A DNA stretch of 64,000 nucleotides from Anodontia alba (lineage: Eukaryota; Mollusca; Bivalvia; Lucinida; Lucinidae). The stretch spans positions 35,185,622 through 35,249,621 of the forward strand of contig OZ024837.1 of assembly GCA_964016985.1 (NCBI GenBank), read 5' to 3'. The translations under genes and the position numbers were made by a program. Below the pieces are notes generated by a model that was given only the letters and a program-made list of their open reading frames with translations, did no database searches and was not told the DNA's origin. Positions 13,001 through 20,612 of the stretch are shown piece by piece (position 1 is the stretch's first letter; each line of letters starts with the position of its first letter).

Positions 13001-14070
13001 TCTCATCTGGATCTAAATTGTTTGTACAGTAATTGGTTTTGGTCTGTTGGGCTGAAAGGATAAGGAGTAATTTTATAATAATAAAAAAATAAAAAACAAA
13101 CTCGGCGGTAACGTCCCGTGTTCCCGTGTTCAAACTTTGAGGGTAATGTAAAGGAAAGTAGTCCCCAGTGAGAACTGGAGCAAGTATTTCATATAAGCTA
13201 GCGCATGGCAAAACCTCCAATAAGACTTGTGTAAACACACAGATCAGCTTGTATATCCACCCAGTATGGCAAGGTTTACCCCTCTTTGGATAGACGAGGG
13301 GCTTAGTAGGCACATGCGATCAGTGAAGACTCTGATCAGACTGCGAAGATGCGCAAGCTGACTGAGTCTTCGCTGGTTGCACAAGTTTTAGTGTAGGTTT
13401 TGTCATGCGCTAGTCATGTCAGATTTACATTACGAAAACATGCCTATTCAAATATAAAGAAAATGTCACCTCCAAAAATTGAAAAATTTCATATAAAAAA
13501 ACTCTGATATTTTTCATATTTCTGCTCAAAACATAGATTGTGGGTACTCGTTAGAACCGCCTCGCCGAATTCTGCTCAAAACATAGATTGTGGGTACTCG
13601 TTAGAACCGCCTCGGCGAGGCGGTTCTAACGTGTACCCACAATCTATGTTTTGAGCAGATATAATAAAAATAATGTATACCCCCTGTAAACCCCAGTTTT
13701 ACTATATAAAAGTGGGGTTTAAGGGGGTCAAAATATTATAGGTATGTTTTCGTGATGTTTCCCGCGAATGTATAAAATAATCGGGTGTAAAATAGTGAAA
13801 GCCCTAAACTTGCTGCATGGAGTGGCAGTCCGGTATATGGTTTTGCTAGCTACATCCGTCATTTTGTAGGTTTAGGTATTAACCAAGTTCAAATTGTTTC
13901 ATTCTTCTTACAGTCAAATGGAGGGATGTACAGGGTGCACGTGTTCTCAAGAGGAATCTCTGAATTCGGCCGTTGTTCATAAAACTGGAGTGACAGAACC
14001 AGAAGATATAGATGACACAGAAGTGGACTTCTTTTTCCTCGACGGTTGTTGTAAATGTGTCAACACATAA
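587..14070 (+). CDS. Spatzle-like cystine-knot ligand precursor, paralogue 1 (five coding exons)
   Basis: Joined coding exons 612-641, 1610-1680, 3599-3856, 8799-8906 and 13914-14070 give 624 nt and 207 residues. Junctions are GT-AG and phases are consistent. Residues 1-10 are a short head. Residues 11-30 are hydrophobic (IGTTVFFILTTVALVVVLVW), either an uncleaved signal anchor or a signal peptide. A prodomain follows with two Cys and an NRT sequon, closed by KKKR (a convertase-type site). The last ~95 residues carry nine Cys: a CC pair, HHC, GC-GC-TC, then GCCKC near the end. Spacing and the terminal CC-x-C resemble Spatzle/neurotrophin knots, which are secreted ligands for Toll or Trk-type receptors. 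That assignment is inferred. The start is ATG 612, because TGA lies in frame 12 bases upstream. The 5' UTR continues in an unseen upstream exon. A second copy lies at 29-41 kb. It could instead be a bivalve-specific Cys-rich family. Confidence 0.7.
712..854 (-). repeat. MITE-A copy 1 (half)
   Basis: This is the half of a MITE-A from the central palindrome to the CATTACG end, lying in intron 1 of paralogue 1. It is truncated on its left, and the palindrome is reduced to CCTCGCCGAGGCGG. See the copy at 2101 for the family description. Confidence 0.8.
855..1410. other. Intron 1 remainder, no gene seen
   Basis: This is AT-rich intron with an A-rich tract at about 1090-1115. Around 1205-1255 the minus strand resembles the D-arm and anticodon arm of a tRNA (GGCTCAGCGGATAGAGC, then GGATTTTAATC). 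No T-arm follows, so it is at most a tRNA-derived fragment. No other coding or structural signal was seen. Confidence 0.5.
1411..1596 (+). mobile_element. SINE 3' fragment with 11 bp target duplication
   Basis: The body (1422-1585) matches the 3' half of the tRNA-headed SINE at 40490. Shared landmarks are AAGAAGGGCAGTTGTCAG, CTTAGAGGACTAAGCCTG and a CAAACAAA tail. It is flanked by AACATCCTCGT at 1411-1421 and again at 1586-1596, the expected duplication of an L1/RTE-type retroposition. The right-hand duplicate sits 14 bases before exon 2 of paralogue 1. Confidence 0.8.
1610..1680 (+). CDS. Paralogue 1 exon 2 (membrane segment)
   Basis: This 71 nt exon (phase 0 in, phase 2 out) lies between a T-run/CAG acceptor and a GTAATT donor. 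It encodes the single hydrophobic stretch of the protein, ending in WREQ. Its counterpart in paralogue 2 is present twice. Confidence 0.75.
1834..1892. repeat. Foldback family G, copy 2 (half)
   Basis: This is a half hairpin with CATGTACGTGCAGCGAAG, ATTCAGGCTGATATGAGT and CTTCGCTTGGCGCG. It abuts the MITE-C copy to its right. Confidence 0.45.
1893..2525 (+). repeat. MITE-C copy 1, split by a MITE-A
   Basis: This is a pogo-like foldback element. Intact copies (see 36595) run from TACAGTCGAACCTC to GAGGTTCGACTGTA with TA target sites and a central GAATCGCCTC/GAGGCGATTC palindrome. Here the left end is worn, and a complete MITE-A occupies 2101-2377 inside it, giving a pre-insertion sequence to compare. 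Confidence 0.75.
2101..2377 (-). repeat. MITE-A copy 2 (full; family reference)
   Basis: In forward sense the family runs from CATTACGAAAACACGCCTAT, through an AT-rich left arm (TCAAATATATTGAAAATTTT), to a central 55-65 bp near-perfect palindrome around AGAACCGCCTC/GAGGCGGTTCT. A right arm follows (AACCCCAGTTTTACTATATA) and ends in ATAGGCATGTTTTCGTGATG. Only ~20 terminal bases and the centre are inverted repeats; the two arms differ. No ORF is conserved, so it is a non-autonomous element of about 280 bp. This copy is reversed and inserted in MITE-C. Compared with intact MITE-C copies, only one extra base (G) is present at the junction. Confidence 0.9.
2526..2904. other. Intron 2 unique-looking DNA
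   Basis: This stretch of intron 2 shows no repeat that I can match and no convincing ORF. Confidence 0.4.
2905..3130. repeat. Foldback family O, copy 1
   Basis: An element of about 220 bp begins near GGCCCCGAGGTTATCA and contains the hairpin CTGCTAATAAATATGAAAAT / ATTTTCATATTTATTAGCAG plus repeated CATGCTCAGC motifs. Related copies are at 36280-36500 and 37305-37790. Confidence 0.7.
3223..3385. repeat. Foldback family G, copy 3
   Basis: Two linked hairpin halves (CAGCGAAGATTCAGATCAGC and GACTCTGATCATGTGCAGGC) are separated by the typical GCATTTTGGATAACCAAGAA spacer. Confidence 0.65.
3420..3500. repeat. T-rich low-complexity tract
   Basis: This is an almost pure T tract with scattered G. 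Long apparent ORFs on either strand here are compositional artefacts (poly-Phe or poly-Lys). Confidence 0.9.
3599..3856 (+). CDS. Paralogue 1 exon 3 (prodomain and cleavage site)
   Basis: This 258 nt exon (phase 2 in, phase 2 out) has a TTCCGCAG acceptor and a GTAAGT donor. It encodes an acidic/basic linker, TVFPGIF, the FYYNRT sequon and a C-x3-C pair. It then gives KKKR followed by AVSGNIYHGCC, the start of the presumed mature ligand. P4 of the site is Lys here and Arg in paralogue 2. Confidence 0.8.
3940..4013. repeat. (AT)n microsatellite
   Basis: About 72 bases of uninterrupted AT dinucleotides. Confidence 0.97.
4014..4990 (+). pseudogene. Penelope-like reverse transcriptase remnant
   Basis: Conceptual translation gives pieces typical of an RT family common in bivalve genomes. 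In order they are RFIENAS...CTISTTTELSK with VLRHCEKVYER, then VSYLLDISFIRFGSKLHREI, LFCYEINFMMSLSDDKQGD, the catalytic-type FRYLDDLL with NTYFDFDIVNFPF, and downstream YHKLREVFATFY and GLKTL. Frames change and stops intervene, and the stretch between SIxxxG and the YLDD region is shortened, so it is a decayed partial copy in intron 3. I favour a Penelope-like element from the YLDD context. The exact clade is inferred. Confidence 0.7.
5030..5480. repeat. Repeat shared with 31930-31990, 52440-52560 and 57960-58190
   Basis: Landmarks are CCACTATGGAAGGTGACGG with GCATCCCGTA, and TTGTTTGACAACCCAGGGA with CTGTTGAGTCCTC. The second landmark reappears on the opposite strand near 58120-58180 (GACTCAACAG, CCCTGGGTTGTCAAACAACA). 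This is probably the tail region associated with the Penelope-like element. Confidence 0.5.
5665..5935 (+). repeat. MITE-A copy 3 (full)
   Basis: Forward, complete, ending ATAGGCATGTTTTCGTGATG. The palindrome core is CCGCCGCGGCGAGGCGG. Both flanking bases are A. Confidence 0.9.
5961..6066. repeat. Foldback family J, copy 1
   Basis: This is an extended hairpin with arms ATTCTACATAAATCTATAGC and ATCGGCCCGTCA, a loop at CGGTAGC, then TGACGGGCCGAT and ATAGATTTATA. A cleaner copy lies at 29985-30091. Confidence 0.8.
6067..6645. other. No gene or repeat recognised
   Basis: This is intron 3 sequence of ordinary composition. I saw no coding match or tandem structure. Confidence 0.4.
6646..8120. repeat. 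Degenerate minisatellite, GTGTATACTCTACAGCACGTTTGAA type
   Basis: About 1.45 kb is built from variants of GTGTATACTCTACAGC followed by ACGTTTGAA, spaced roughly 25-60 bases, some with an added GAATAAAGT segment. Short ORFs on both strands reflect the repeat only. The array lies within intron 3 of paralogue 1 and is absent from the corresponding intron of paralogue 2. Confidence 0.85.
8312..8592 (+). repeat. MITE-A copy 4 (diverged)
   Basis: Forward copy with a CATTTCG left end. The palindrome is damaged (GCCTCGCCACCGTGTCGG), and the right end decays to ATAATCATGTGCAAT. Confidence 0.8.
8799..8906 (+). CDS. Paralogue 1 exon 4 (ligand core)
   Basis: This 108 nt exon (phase 2 in, phase 2 out) has an ATTTTCAG acceptor and a GTACGT donor. 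It encodes SNVSFTAP (with an NVS sequon), NYYGVTRTVLQYP, LKQFF and HHC. The P...N-x-x-G...R-x-V-x-Q pattern ahead of a Cys is what suggests a Spatzle-type fold. The exon has exactly the same length in paralogue 2. Confidence 0.8.
9088..9173. repeat. Hairpin inside the MITE-C insertion
   Basis: GAAAAATCCGTCCC and CTGTCTGGCATCACG-type arms pair with CGAGTGATGCCAGACAG and GGGACCGATTTTTC, a near-perfect foldback of about 85 bases. Confidence 0.75.
9255..9330. promoter_or_regulatory. Cluster of TGACGT (CRE-like) sites
   Basis: TGACGT occurs about four times within roughly 60 bases, once as full TGACGTCA near 9303. Such motifs bind bZIP factors of the CREB/ATF type. No start site is visible nearby, and the cluster lies within inserted repeat DNA, so function is only a possibility. 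Confidence 0.3.
9739..10103. other. No gene recognised
   Basis: Intron 4 DNA. Phrases such as ACAGAACATAGCC recur at 10860, suggesting old repeat debris. No coding signal was seen. Confidence 0.35.
10104..10172. repeat. (TG)n microsatellite
   Basis: GTGTGTG tract with minor interruptions, followed by ATTT/CATT-rich and GTT-rich simple sequence to about 10285. Confidence 0.95.
10461..10799 (+). repeat. MITE-E copy 1
   Basis: The termini are TACAGATAACCCTCTTTATA and CGTTGTAACGAGGGTTCACTGTA-like, pogo-type ends with TA sites. The centre is TTAGAATCGCCTCACTGAGG with the partner GGCGGTTCTAAC, the same core as MITE-A and MITE-C. A second copy is at 43283-44299. Confidence 0.7.
10893..11340. repeat. 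Dispersed repeat Q, copy 1
   Basis: Segments CGACATCACTCGGAAAGACG, TTGACCATATCTTATCAGAA and AATTATTGATGTTTCA reappear in reverse complement at about 39790-40262. A long T tract (11107-11130) lies inside. Confidence 0.6.
11388..11655 (-). repeat. MITE-A copy 5 (full)
   Basis: Reversed copy with a perfect central palindrome TAGAACCGCCTCG/CGAGGCGGTTCTA flanked by matching GTACTCG/CGAGTAC. Confidence 0.92.
11787..11887 (-). repeat. MITE-A copy 6 (fragment)
   Basis: Only the CATTACG-side arm remains, from AGTACCCACAAT to GTTTTCGTAATG. Confidence 0.8.
12008..12310 (+). repeat. MITE-A copy 7 (rearranged centre)
   Basis: Forward copy whose centre contains two partial palindrome halves (GCCTTGATGAGGCGG, then GAACCGCCTCGATGA) separated by foreign bases. 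This indicates an internal rearrangement. Confidence 0.8.
12586..12863 (-). repeat. MITE-A copy 8 (full)
   Basis: Reversed, complete, palindrome CCGCCTCGGCAAGGCGG. C lies on both flanks. Confidence 0.9.
12864..13311. other. Intron 4, no gene recognised
   Basis: A hairpin-like pair AACAATGTAGATCC...GGATCTAAATTG lies near 12966-13022 (family-H-like). Otherwise nothing supports a feature. The minus-strand ORF across it has no recognisable domain. Confidence 0.35.
13312..13380. repeat. Foldback family G, copy 4
   Basis: AGACTCTGATCAGACTGCGA pairs with GATGCGCAAGCTGACTGAGT, ending CTTCGCTGG. Confidence 0.6.
13428..13757 (+). repeat. MITE-A copy 9 (duplicated centre)
   Basis: Forward copy, longer than usual because the segment from TTCTGCTCAAAACATAGATT to the palindrome is present twice in tandem (13517-13567 and 13568 onward). 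Confidence 0.9.
13914..14070 (+). CDS. Paralogue 1 exon 5 (ligand C-terminus and stop)
   Basis: The final coding exon is 157 nt and ends in TAA. It encodes QMEGCTGCTCSQEES, an acidic variable loop, then DFFFLDGCCKCVNT. The terminal CC-x-C after an aromatic strand is the feature most like the end of a cystine knot. AATAAA occurs at 14186-14191 and again near 14525 as candidate polyadenylation signals. Confidence 0.8.
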
Positions 14071-14554
14071 ATGCATGAACCAGGTGTCTCCAGTTCCCTT
14101 GTGTGTCCTTACATGTACTTATAATAAGATTGATTTTTTTGTGACTTTCATCAATGAGTAAACTCAGGCGAATCACTCACAAATGAATAAAAAAATCTTG
14201 TAAAGTTGTGGGTGATTAGCCGGACTTTACGCACCGATAAAATCCACAAAAACATAATATCATTTTTCATAATTCCAACTTTGTCATCAAAATTTTACAA
14301 ATGTATCCAAAATGTCATTTTTTTAGACGGCGGAAGGAAATAGATCCGATGGATTCCGGCTCTGGACTTAATTGAAATGTAAAACATTCTCTTCGACTTA
14401 TCAAATCGAGTGAATTTTTGTATAATGATGAGAAATTGGAATCATTGTCATATGAATGTATGTGTTCTATCATCATACTAGTTCGCCTTTATAAAGATGT
14501 TTACTTGTTGTTTTTAAATGTTTTAAATAAATATGAGCCTCGACGTGGAAAACG
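14071..14554 (+). other. 3' flank / UTR of paralogue 1
   Basis: AT-rich non-coding sequence with AATAAA at 14186 and about 14525. No repeat family is matched. The transcript end cannot be fixed by sequence alone. Confidence 0.5.
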
Positions 14555-14752
14555 TACCTTCTGATATGCGCGCCTAACAACGACTCAAATCAGCCTGCGC
14601 ATCGGTGCATTCTGAAAAGAGTCTTCGTTGTTTTTGTGAAGAAACTTTGCATCGCTTGCTACATTGTATCCAAAAATGTACCCAGTGACGATTCTGATCA
14701 GATTATGCAAATGCGTACTAATCTGAATCTTCACTAGACGGACATGTCCGAA
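14555..14752. repeat. Foldback family G, copy 5
   Basis: Two half-hairpins (ATCAGCCTGCGCATCGGTGC and CGATTCTGATCAGATTATGC) flank the GCATCGCTTGC...TATCCAAAAATG spacer. A T-run follows. Confidence 0.6.
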
Positions 14753-14828
14753 GTTTTTTTTTTTTTTTTTTGACTTTGCGGATAATATTCTGCAAACGAA
14801 ATGTCAGCAAATAATATTTTTTTATAAT

Positions 14829-15062
14829 CATTACGAAAACATGTCTGTTCAAAAGGAAAATTTTACCTCCAAAAAGTTGAAAATTTTCAGATAAAAAACC
14901 CTCTCTTTTCACATTTCTACTCAAAACATAGATTGTGGTAACTCGTTATAACCGCCTCGGCGAGGCGGTTATAACGAGTACCATAATCTATGTTTATGGC
15001 AGTTTTACGCTATAAAAGTGGGGTTTAAGGGGTCAAAATTATATAGGCATGTTATCGTGATG
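14829..15062 (+). repeat. MITE-A copy 10 (right-arm deletion)
   Basis: Forward. After the palindrome about 40 bases are missing, joining ATCTATGTTTATGGCAG directly to TTTTACGCTATAAAAGTG. Confidence 0.85.
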
Positions 15063-15662
15063 CATTTTTCTTTCGTGGGGACTGAATACACATGCTACGT
15101 TTTAACTATCTGTTAACTTTCCTGCAGCCAAAACCCTTCTGAACAGGGGTCTGCTCTAAATGGAAATAGTTTACCTCAGAAGAGAGAATATTTTATCACT
15201 TATAGTAGATTGTTTCAGGCAGGAAGTAAAGAAATATAGACAGTATTACCTCCCCATCTAACTCTTACAGAAGAAAGATCCTTGTATTTCATAAAACACA
15301 ATAACAAATAAACGTCTCTTAAGAATCCAAGGGAGACACTTTGCAAGCAATACCAGGCCCAGTCTTCTGAAAATAAAATGTAATGCAGTAGTCAGTGTTC
15401 TATGTTTAAAAACGCAGGTGTTTTGTTTATTTCACATAGTCAGTACTCTTGCACTCGAAAAAGAAATGACTCGTAGTTAGCTAGTTAAAGTTTAAACTTC
15501 TCGCTCCGAAAATTCTCTTTTGTGTTTGTGAAAAGCTTAGCTCCGGCCTTTTTCATCAAATTACCGTTTTTATATAGTGGAAAAAAGAATATCAGGGAGT
15601 AAGGAAAATATGAAGTTTGCAGCTTGTGTTTGCTCAGGAAAATTGGATTATATCAGATGTAT
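15063..15662. other. No gene or repeat recognised
   Basis: Intergenic sequence with no convincing ORF or foldback. Confidence 0.4.
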
Positions 15663-15940
15663 CATCATGAAAACATGCCTATATAATTTTGACCCCCTTA
15701 AGCCCCACTTTTATACAGTAAAACTTGGTTTACAGGGGTATACATTATTTTTCTTATTTCTGCTCAAACAGGGATTGTGGGTACTAGTTAGAACCGCCTC
15801 GCCGAGGCGGTTTTAACGGGTACCCACAATCTATTTTTTGAGCAAAAATATAAAAAAAAATATATCAGAATTTTTATCCGAAAACTTTCGGTTTTTGTTG
15901 GAAAAATTTTCAATATATTTGAAAAGAAGTTTTCATAATG
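15663..15940 (-). repeat. MITE-A copy 11 (full)
   Basis: Reversed copy with CATCATGAAAAC left and TTTTCATAATG right ends. The palindrome is intact except GGTTTTAACGGG. Confidence 0.88.
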
Positions 15941-16310
15941 GAAAATAAATTCTGTTGCAATGCATTCAAATATATTCTTTTTGGGTCTTACACACAAACA
16001 TTTCCTTATGGTTGCTGTTTATGTTAGGCGGACCAAACAATTGTTTACGACATGAAACCCAAAACATGTTGTCTCCGTACCGATATCTGTTCCCAAACTG
16101 AACGTTTTTGGGTCGATTGTTTATCAACCGCCCCAAAGTTACTAAAGAATCTGAATTATTTGCTGTTGTCCACGGGATTGCTGACCAATAAAGTTAATCC
16201 AGGCAAATAGCTTTTGTACGAAATACAAGTAACGGTTATTTACTTGTCGCTGTGACGTAAGAGTACTGTGTAAAAGAAGGTTATATGTAAAACCTGGCCT
16301 GGGCTTACTG
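15941..16310. other. No gene recognised
   Basis: Contains CCAAACAATTGTT and a GACCAATAAAGTTAATCC phrase, but no supported feature. Confidence 0.35.
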
Positions 16311-16321
16311 CTTGGACATTA

Positions 16322-16390
16322 GCAAACAGTGCAGACCCAGATTAGACGCTGCATAACGCGGCGTCTCTGATCAGGACCTGCACTGTTTGC
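16322..16390. repeat. Foldback family H, copy 1
   Basis: Hairpin AGCAAACAGTGCAGACCCAG ... GACCTGCACTGTTTGCT with stem centre ACGCTGC/GCGGCGT. Family H recurs about ten times, and fuller copies end in TTAACCCATT. Confidence 0.75.
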
Positions 16391-16601
16391 TTAAATTACA
16401 GGAATTTAAGGGTTAAACGAAACAGTCTTAAGTCCAGTTCAGACCCATTATCCCAGTTCAGAGACAATCGACCCACCAGTGCTGTTAGTGCTTTGATTTA
16501 ATGCATTTCTTTATGTTTTATGACATTAAGCTATCATACTAAATTATCAGAGAGGAAAATACTACCTCTTGGTGTCCTCAGAAAACTCTTGCTTTCCTCT
16601 T

Positions 16602-16815
16602 TAACCCATTGTAGACTGAATGAACATTTTATATTGGAAGATTCTAATTTTTATCTTAGCTACGTGTATGTCAGGGTATTTTATTTACATATTCTTAGAG
16701 AAAAATGGTTGAACTCTATGCAAACAGTAGAGACTCTGATCAGAACGCCGCTGATCAGGTCTGCACTGCTGCCAGTTACTCTTTTTAGGGTCTCCAGACA
16801 ACAATGGGTAAATTA
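16602..16815. repeat. Foldback family H, copy 2
   Basis: Longer copy bounded by TTTAACCCATTG and AATGGGTAAA. The internal hairpin is half deleted (CAAACAGTAGAGACTCTGAT...GATCAGGTCTGCACTG). Confidence 0.6.
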
Positions 16816-17159
16816 GTGGCAATCAAGGAACTGTTCCCGAACTGGGTTGAAACAACAAAGCATGTAACGTTTTTGTTTTTGTTTCGTATATACCTTTAGT
16901 ATACATGTAAGAGTGTCGAATGGTAGAGTACGTACCTTTACAAAGATAGTTATGTATTTTCCAGCCATTTGGCATTTGTAGTTTCTGATCTCTGGCAGAA
17001 GACAAGATACGGCGTGTTTCAGGAGAGAGAACCGTTCTCTTGGATTTGCCTGATTCACATTTCAAACTTTGTATCATTTTATTTGATCTATTTTGTTACC
17101 TTTTGCTTCGAAAAAAAACTATGAAAAAGCCTGCTTAACTGAATAATGCATTGACAAAC
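16816..17159. other. No gene recognised
   Basis: Two overlapping minus-strand ORFs exist here, but they show no domain and no splice context. I regard them as chance. Confidence 0.35.
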
Positions 17160-17213
17160 AACAAAGACGCAGATCAGCATGCGCAACCTCGCAGTCTGAT
17201 CGGCGCACTTCAA
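17160..17213. repeat. Foldback family G, copy 6
   Basis: CAGATCAGCATGCGCAACCT / CGCAGTCTGATCGGCGCA hairpin. Confidence 0.5.
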
Positions 17214-17253
17214 AAGCTGCTTGATATGGCTCTTTTCATAAACTTGGATTTGT

Positions 17254-17534
17254 CATCACGAAAACACGCCTATATAATTTTGACCCCCTTAAACCCCACT
17301 TTTATATGGTAAAACTGGGGTTTACAGGGGTATATATTATTTTTCTTATTTCTGCTCAAAAACATAGTTGTGGGTACTCGTTAGAACCGCCTCGCCGAGG
17401 CGGTTCTAACGTGTACCCACAATCCATGTTTTGATCAGAAATGTGAAAAATATCAGAATTTTTTATCTGATTAATTTCCTGTTTTGGGTTGTAAAATTTT
17501 CAATATATTTGAATAGGCATGTTTTTTTGTAATG
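17254..17534 (-). repeat. MITE-A copy 12 (full)
   Basis: Reversed copy. The palindrome is perfect apart from one base (AACGTGTACC). A T-run extends the right end. Confidence 0.9.
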
Positions 17535-17970
17535 CATGGTTTGGTAGGGTACCAATGCGTATCTTATTTGCCGCGTATCGTAGCGTTACGTTTTCACAAA
17601 CGCATGTGGTTAGATGTTGTTTTTTTGTTGTTTTTTTTTTTTCAAAATTGAGTTTAGTTCTTAAGAAGACGTGAAGTCGAAACGTTAACAAACTGTGTTT
17701 TTTTTTTTTGTCTTATTTCTTTGGCCATATTCTGACCCACATCAACATAACCGATGATCCATTCTTTACTCGTTTAAAGAAAATACAATGTACGTAAGCA
17801 CACAATGTAAACTACAGACTTCTAAGCCATCGCTCTGGGTAACACATACTTATGCCACACCGTATTTACACTAAATATTGGGACACCTTAATTCCTTCCT
17901 TTATTTCACCTAAAAGTTGAACATGTCCATTTGACAACATGTTAATGTGTCTGCAATAGCTGGATCAGTG
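17535..17970. other. No gene recognised
   Basis: Contains AAGAAGACGTGAAGTCGAAA and CGTTAACAAACTG, which look like old repeat ends. No coding evidence. Confidence 0.3.
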
Positions 17971-18032
17971 ACAAACAGTGTAGAACCTGATCAGACGCCG
18001 CGTTCTGCGGCGTCTGATCTGGCTCTACACTA
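17971..18032. repeat. Foldback family H, copy 3
   Basis: Near-perfect hairpin: ACAAACAGTGTAGAACCTGA, CAGACGCCGC, GCGGCGTCTGATC, GGCTCTACACTATTTGC. Confidence 0.8.
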
Positions 18033-18519
18033 TTTGCTCAGGCCTGTCTGTCCCAATATTTCGAGTTATTACGGTAATGTATTTTAGCCATTATGTATTG
18101 AAATTTCTCCCGGAAAACATAAATGTGTCCAAAATTTACGATATAAGGTACACACCGGTTTTCTGTCCAGAAGAAGAAAATACAATGTGCGCAGTTAAAA
18201 TACATAGAACGTGTGCAGTTAAAATACATAGACCTTAATCAGTAAGTTTGGTTGCACAAGGGGATCCTGGCCTTTTTTCGCATAAGAAATACGGTACCTT
18301 TTTGCTGGGTACCTGTCGTGGTTTTATGTTCCAGCTATTGTATTATACATGTATATAATTTGAGACGATGATGTGATATCAACAGAAATGCTTTAAGGAA
18401 ACCGTATACCGTATATATCATAAATTTTGGATGATCTTCATTTCTTGTCATACTTATCCTAAAATTAAAACAAGTCCATTTACTACCTGTTGATGCATTT
18501 AAAAATAACTGAAAAATTG
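18033..18519. other. No gene recognised
   Basis: Contains a short direct repeat (GTTAAAATACATAGA twice near 18195-18230). Nothing else supportable. Confidence 0.35.
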
Positions 18520-18597
18520 GAAACAGTGTAGATCCTGATCAGACGCCGCATACTGTGCGTCTTATCAGGGTATAATCAGGGTATACACTGTTTGCTC
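18520..18597. repeat. Foldback family H, copy 4
   Basis: AAACAGTGTAGATCCTGATC pairs with GGGTATACACTGTTTGCTC. The right arm has a short internal duplication (CAGGGTATAAT / CAGGGTATACA). Confidence 0.7.
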
Positions 18598-18666
18598 AGA
18601 CCTATCTGTTCTAATGCTTATGTTTATTATGGTTATTACGGTAGTCATGAAAAAAAAGGTCCGTCC

Positions 18667-18822
18667 AGAAGACGATACCATGAAGAAAGTGTTTTTATTT
18701 TACCAGAAAATAGGCCCTTTCACTCCACGCAAATTTTCTCCTTTGGAGACAATTTGCATGAATTGGCAGCCTGTTTTCTGGGAAAAAAATAAGGAAACAA
18801 AATATTTCACACTGTCGTCTGC
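18667..18822. repeat. Foldback family B, copy 1
   Basis: Palindromic element with outer AGACGAT/GTCGTCTG and inner GCAAATTTTCTCCTTTGGAG / ACAATTTGCATGAATTGGC. Further copies are at 20456, 21638, 45891, 57140 and 59568. Confidence 0.7.
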
Positions 18823-19325
18823 CTAACAATTTACCCAACATGCTAAGCGTTCAACCATCGGGCATCCGGCGGAAATAATATACGTCAGCGTAATGTTGAA
18901 AGTTCATTTGCCATCAAGATGTGTGTCACGATTGACAATATCAAATTCACATCCACTGAAGCGTGTAGCTAACGTTGTGTTATAAATAAATAACTATCCA
19001 ATTTCTCCTTTTAGATCGAATAACAAAGTTTGGAAAATCCCGGTGTGTAATGAGTAAATTGCTTATGAACGTAAAAGGGTGCATCGTTTAAAATTAGAAA
19101 TTACTAGTTTATATATATACAGTAACGTCTTTGCTGCATATAAAAATATGCTACTTATATATGGGAGTATTATTATGTTTTACCTGTTTGACTAGTTTAC
19201 TGAATATAAGGTAAGTAATTTTTAACGATTTATATTGATTTTAGAAAAATAATATGAAGAGTTGTCAGTTCCTGCCACATGGACTGCCTTGTCAAATACG
19301 CCGGAGCACAACATTTCCTAAACGG
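18823..19325. other. No gene recognised
   Basis: AT-rich intergenic DNA without an identifiable element. Confidence 0.35.
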
Positions 19326-19420
19326 TTCAGTGTGCGCCCAGTGAATACTCAGATCAGCCTGCACATCCGCGCAGGCTGATCAGAGTCTTCGCTGTCCGAC
19401 TGAAGGCTCTTTGGATACTT
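19326..19420. repeat. Foldback family G, copy 7
   Basis: Best-preserved short G hairpin: CTCAGATCAGCCTGCACATC pairs with GCGCAGGCTGATCAGAG, then CTTCGCTG. Confidence 0.75.
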
Positions 19421-19626
19421 GGTCCGGTTCAGATGTGAACAGCTATTTTGGGGTAACACATTACTTAACTTTGTACATGTAGCAAGTCTAAGGTAATTAT
19501 CGCTTTTTTTCCCATGATAATATACACTAAAAACAGAGTATATTTATAAGGCATTTTTTTAAAAAAAAACTGGGTAGCTTCTGACTTTTTGCATTAACCA
19601 AAAGAAGCGTATGCAGTCCTGCAAAC

Positions 19627-19992
19627 TACAGTCAAACCTCAATAACTCGAACACCGATGGCTCGTTTATCACCATGGTTAATTCGAACTCGTTTTTGAGG
19701 CCCAACAAAATTCTTCCCATAGCTCCAGAAAACAAATATTTAAGGAAATTTTCTCATTTTATCTTAAAATTGTATGTTGAGTATGCTCATTAGAATCGCC
19801 TCATCGAGGCGATTCTAATGAGTACACTCAACATAATATATATAAGAAGATAGAAAAAAAACATTCCCTAAATTATCGCTCTTTGCTTTATGACCTGGGC
19901 GTCATGATTAACCCTCAGTGGCTCGAACTACCCATATCTCGAGCAAATTTCCATGGACCCATAGGTGTTCGAGTTATTGAGGTTCGACTGTA
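19627..19992 (+). repeat. MITE-C copy 3 (full)
   Basis: TACAGTCAAACCTC to GGTTCGACTGTA with TA at both ends. The centre GAATCGCCTCATCGAGGCGA continues as TTCTAATGAGTACACTCAAC. The outer ~25 bases form the inverted ends. Confidence 0.88.
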
Positions 19993-20011
19993 TAATGGAG
20001 CCACAACGTCA

Positions 20012-20106
20012 GAAGGCGTGCCTTCGGATATATGCGCCTAGCAAAGATTCAGATCAGCCTTTCGCACATGCGCAAAAGAATCTTCACTGGGCACATTTTG
20101 GATAAT
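20012..20106. repeat. Foldback family G, copy 8
   Basis: GCCTTCGGATATATGCGCCT, GATTCAGATCAGCCTTTCGC, then TCTTCACTGGGCACATTTTG. Confidence 0.55.
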
Positions 20107-20146
20107 CAAGGATGCACAGTGTCTACATGCACACAACGATGACTCA

Positions 20147-20235
20147 ATGCAATAGCTACATATTAAGATTATGAGGCACTGGTCACTTTTGACCATTGCT
20201 TCATAATCTTAGCATGTTGATACTGTGATATATGC
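20147..20235. repeat. Outlying unit of the ~80 bp array
   Basis: TGACCATTGCTTCATAATCT then TAGCATGTTGATACTG matches the 5' half of the large array units at 22894-28995. A head-to-head partner (AGATTATGAGGCACTGGTCA) sits beside it. Confidence 0.6.
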
Positions 20236-20455
20236 AGACAACGACGACTCAAGGCAACAGCTACATGCTAAAGCCCCGTTTATATGCATTAAGTTTACCC
20301 CTAGGGGTAAATATTTGCCCCACCTTGTTAAATACCCCTATGGGTAAATGGTTGCGTTTATATGTGTTTTAGGAAGAAGGGGCAAATGATAGTTTTCTTT
20401 TTATTTAAAAGCTTATCTATAATAGCAGCACTGTTTCTTTAACCTGAGAATATTT

Positions 20456-20612
20456 AGCAGATGACAAACTGATGTTATTTTTCTTATTTTTCCAGAGATC
20501 TGGATTTGATATTTCATGCAAATTGTCTCCATTGATGACAATCTGCATAAGATATCAAATCCTGTATCCTGAGAAAAATAACAAAAATATTTCAAAATGT
20601 CATCTGGTGAAC
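20456..20612. repeat. Foldback family B, copy 2
   Basis: CAGATGACA ... TGTCATCTG ends. The inner stem is GATATTTCATGCAAATTGTC / GACAATCTGCATAAGATATC, one of the cleanest B copies. Confidence 0.8.
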
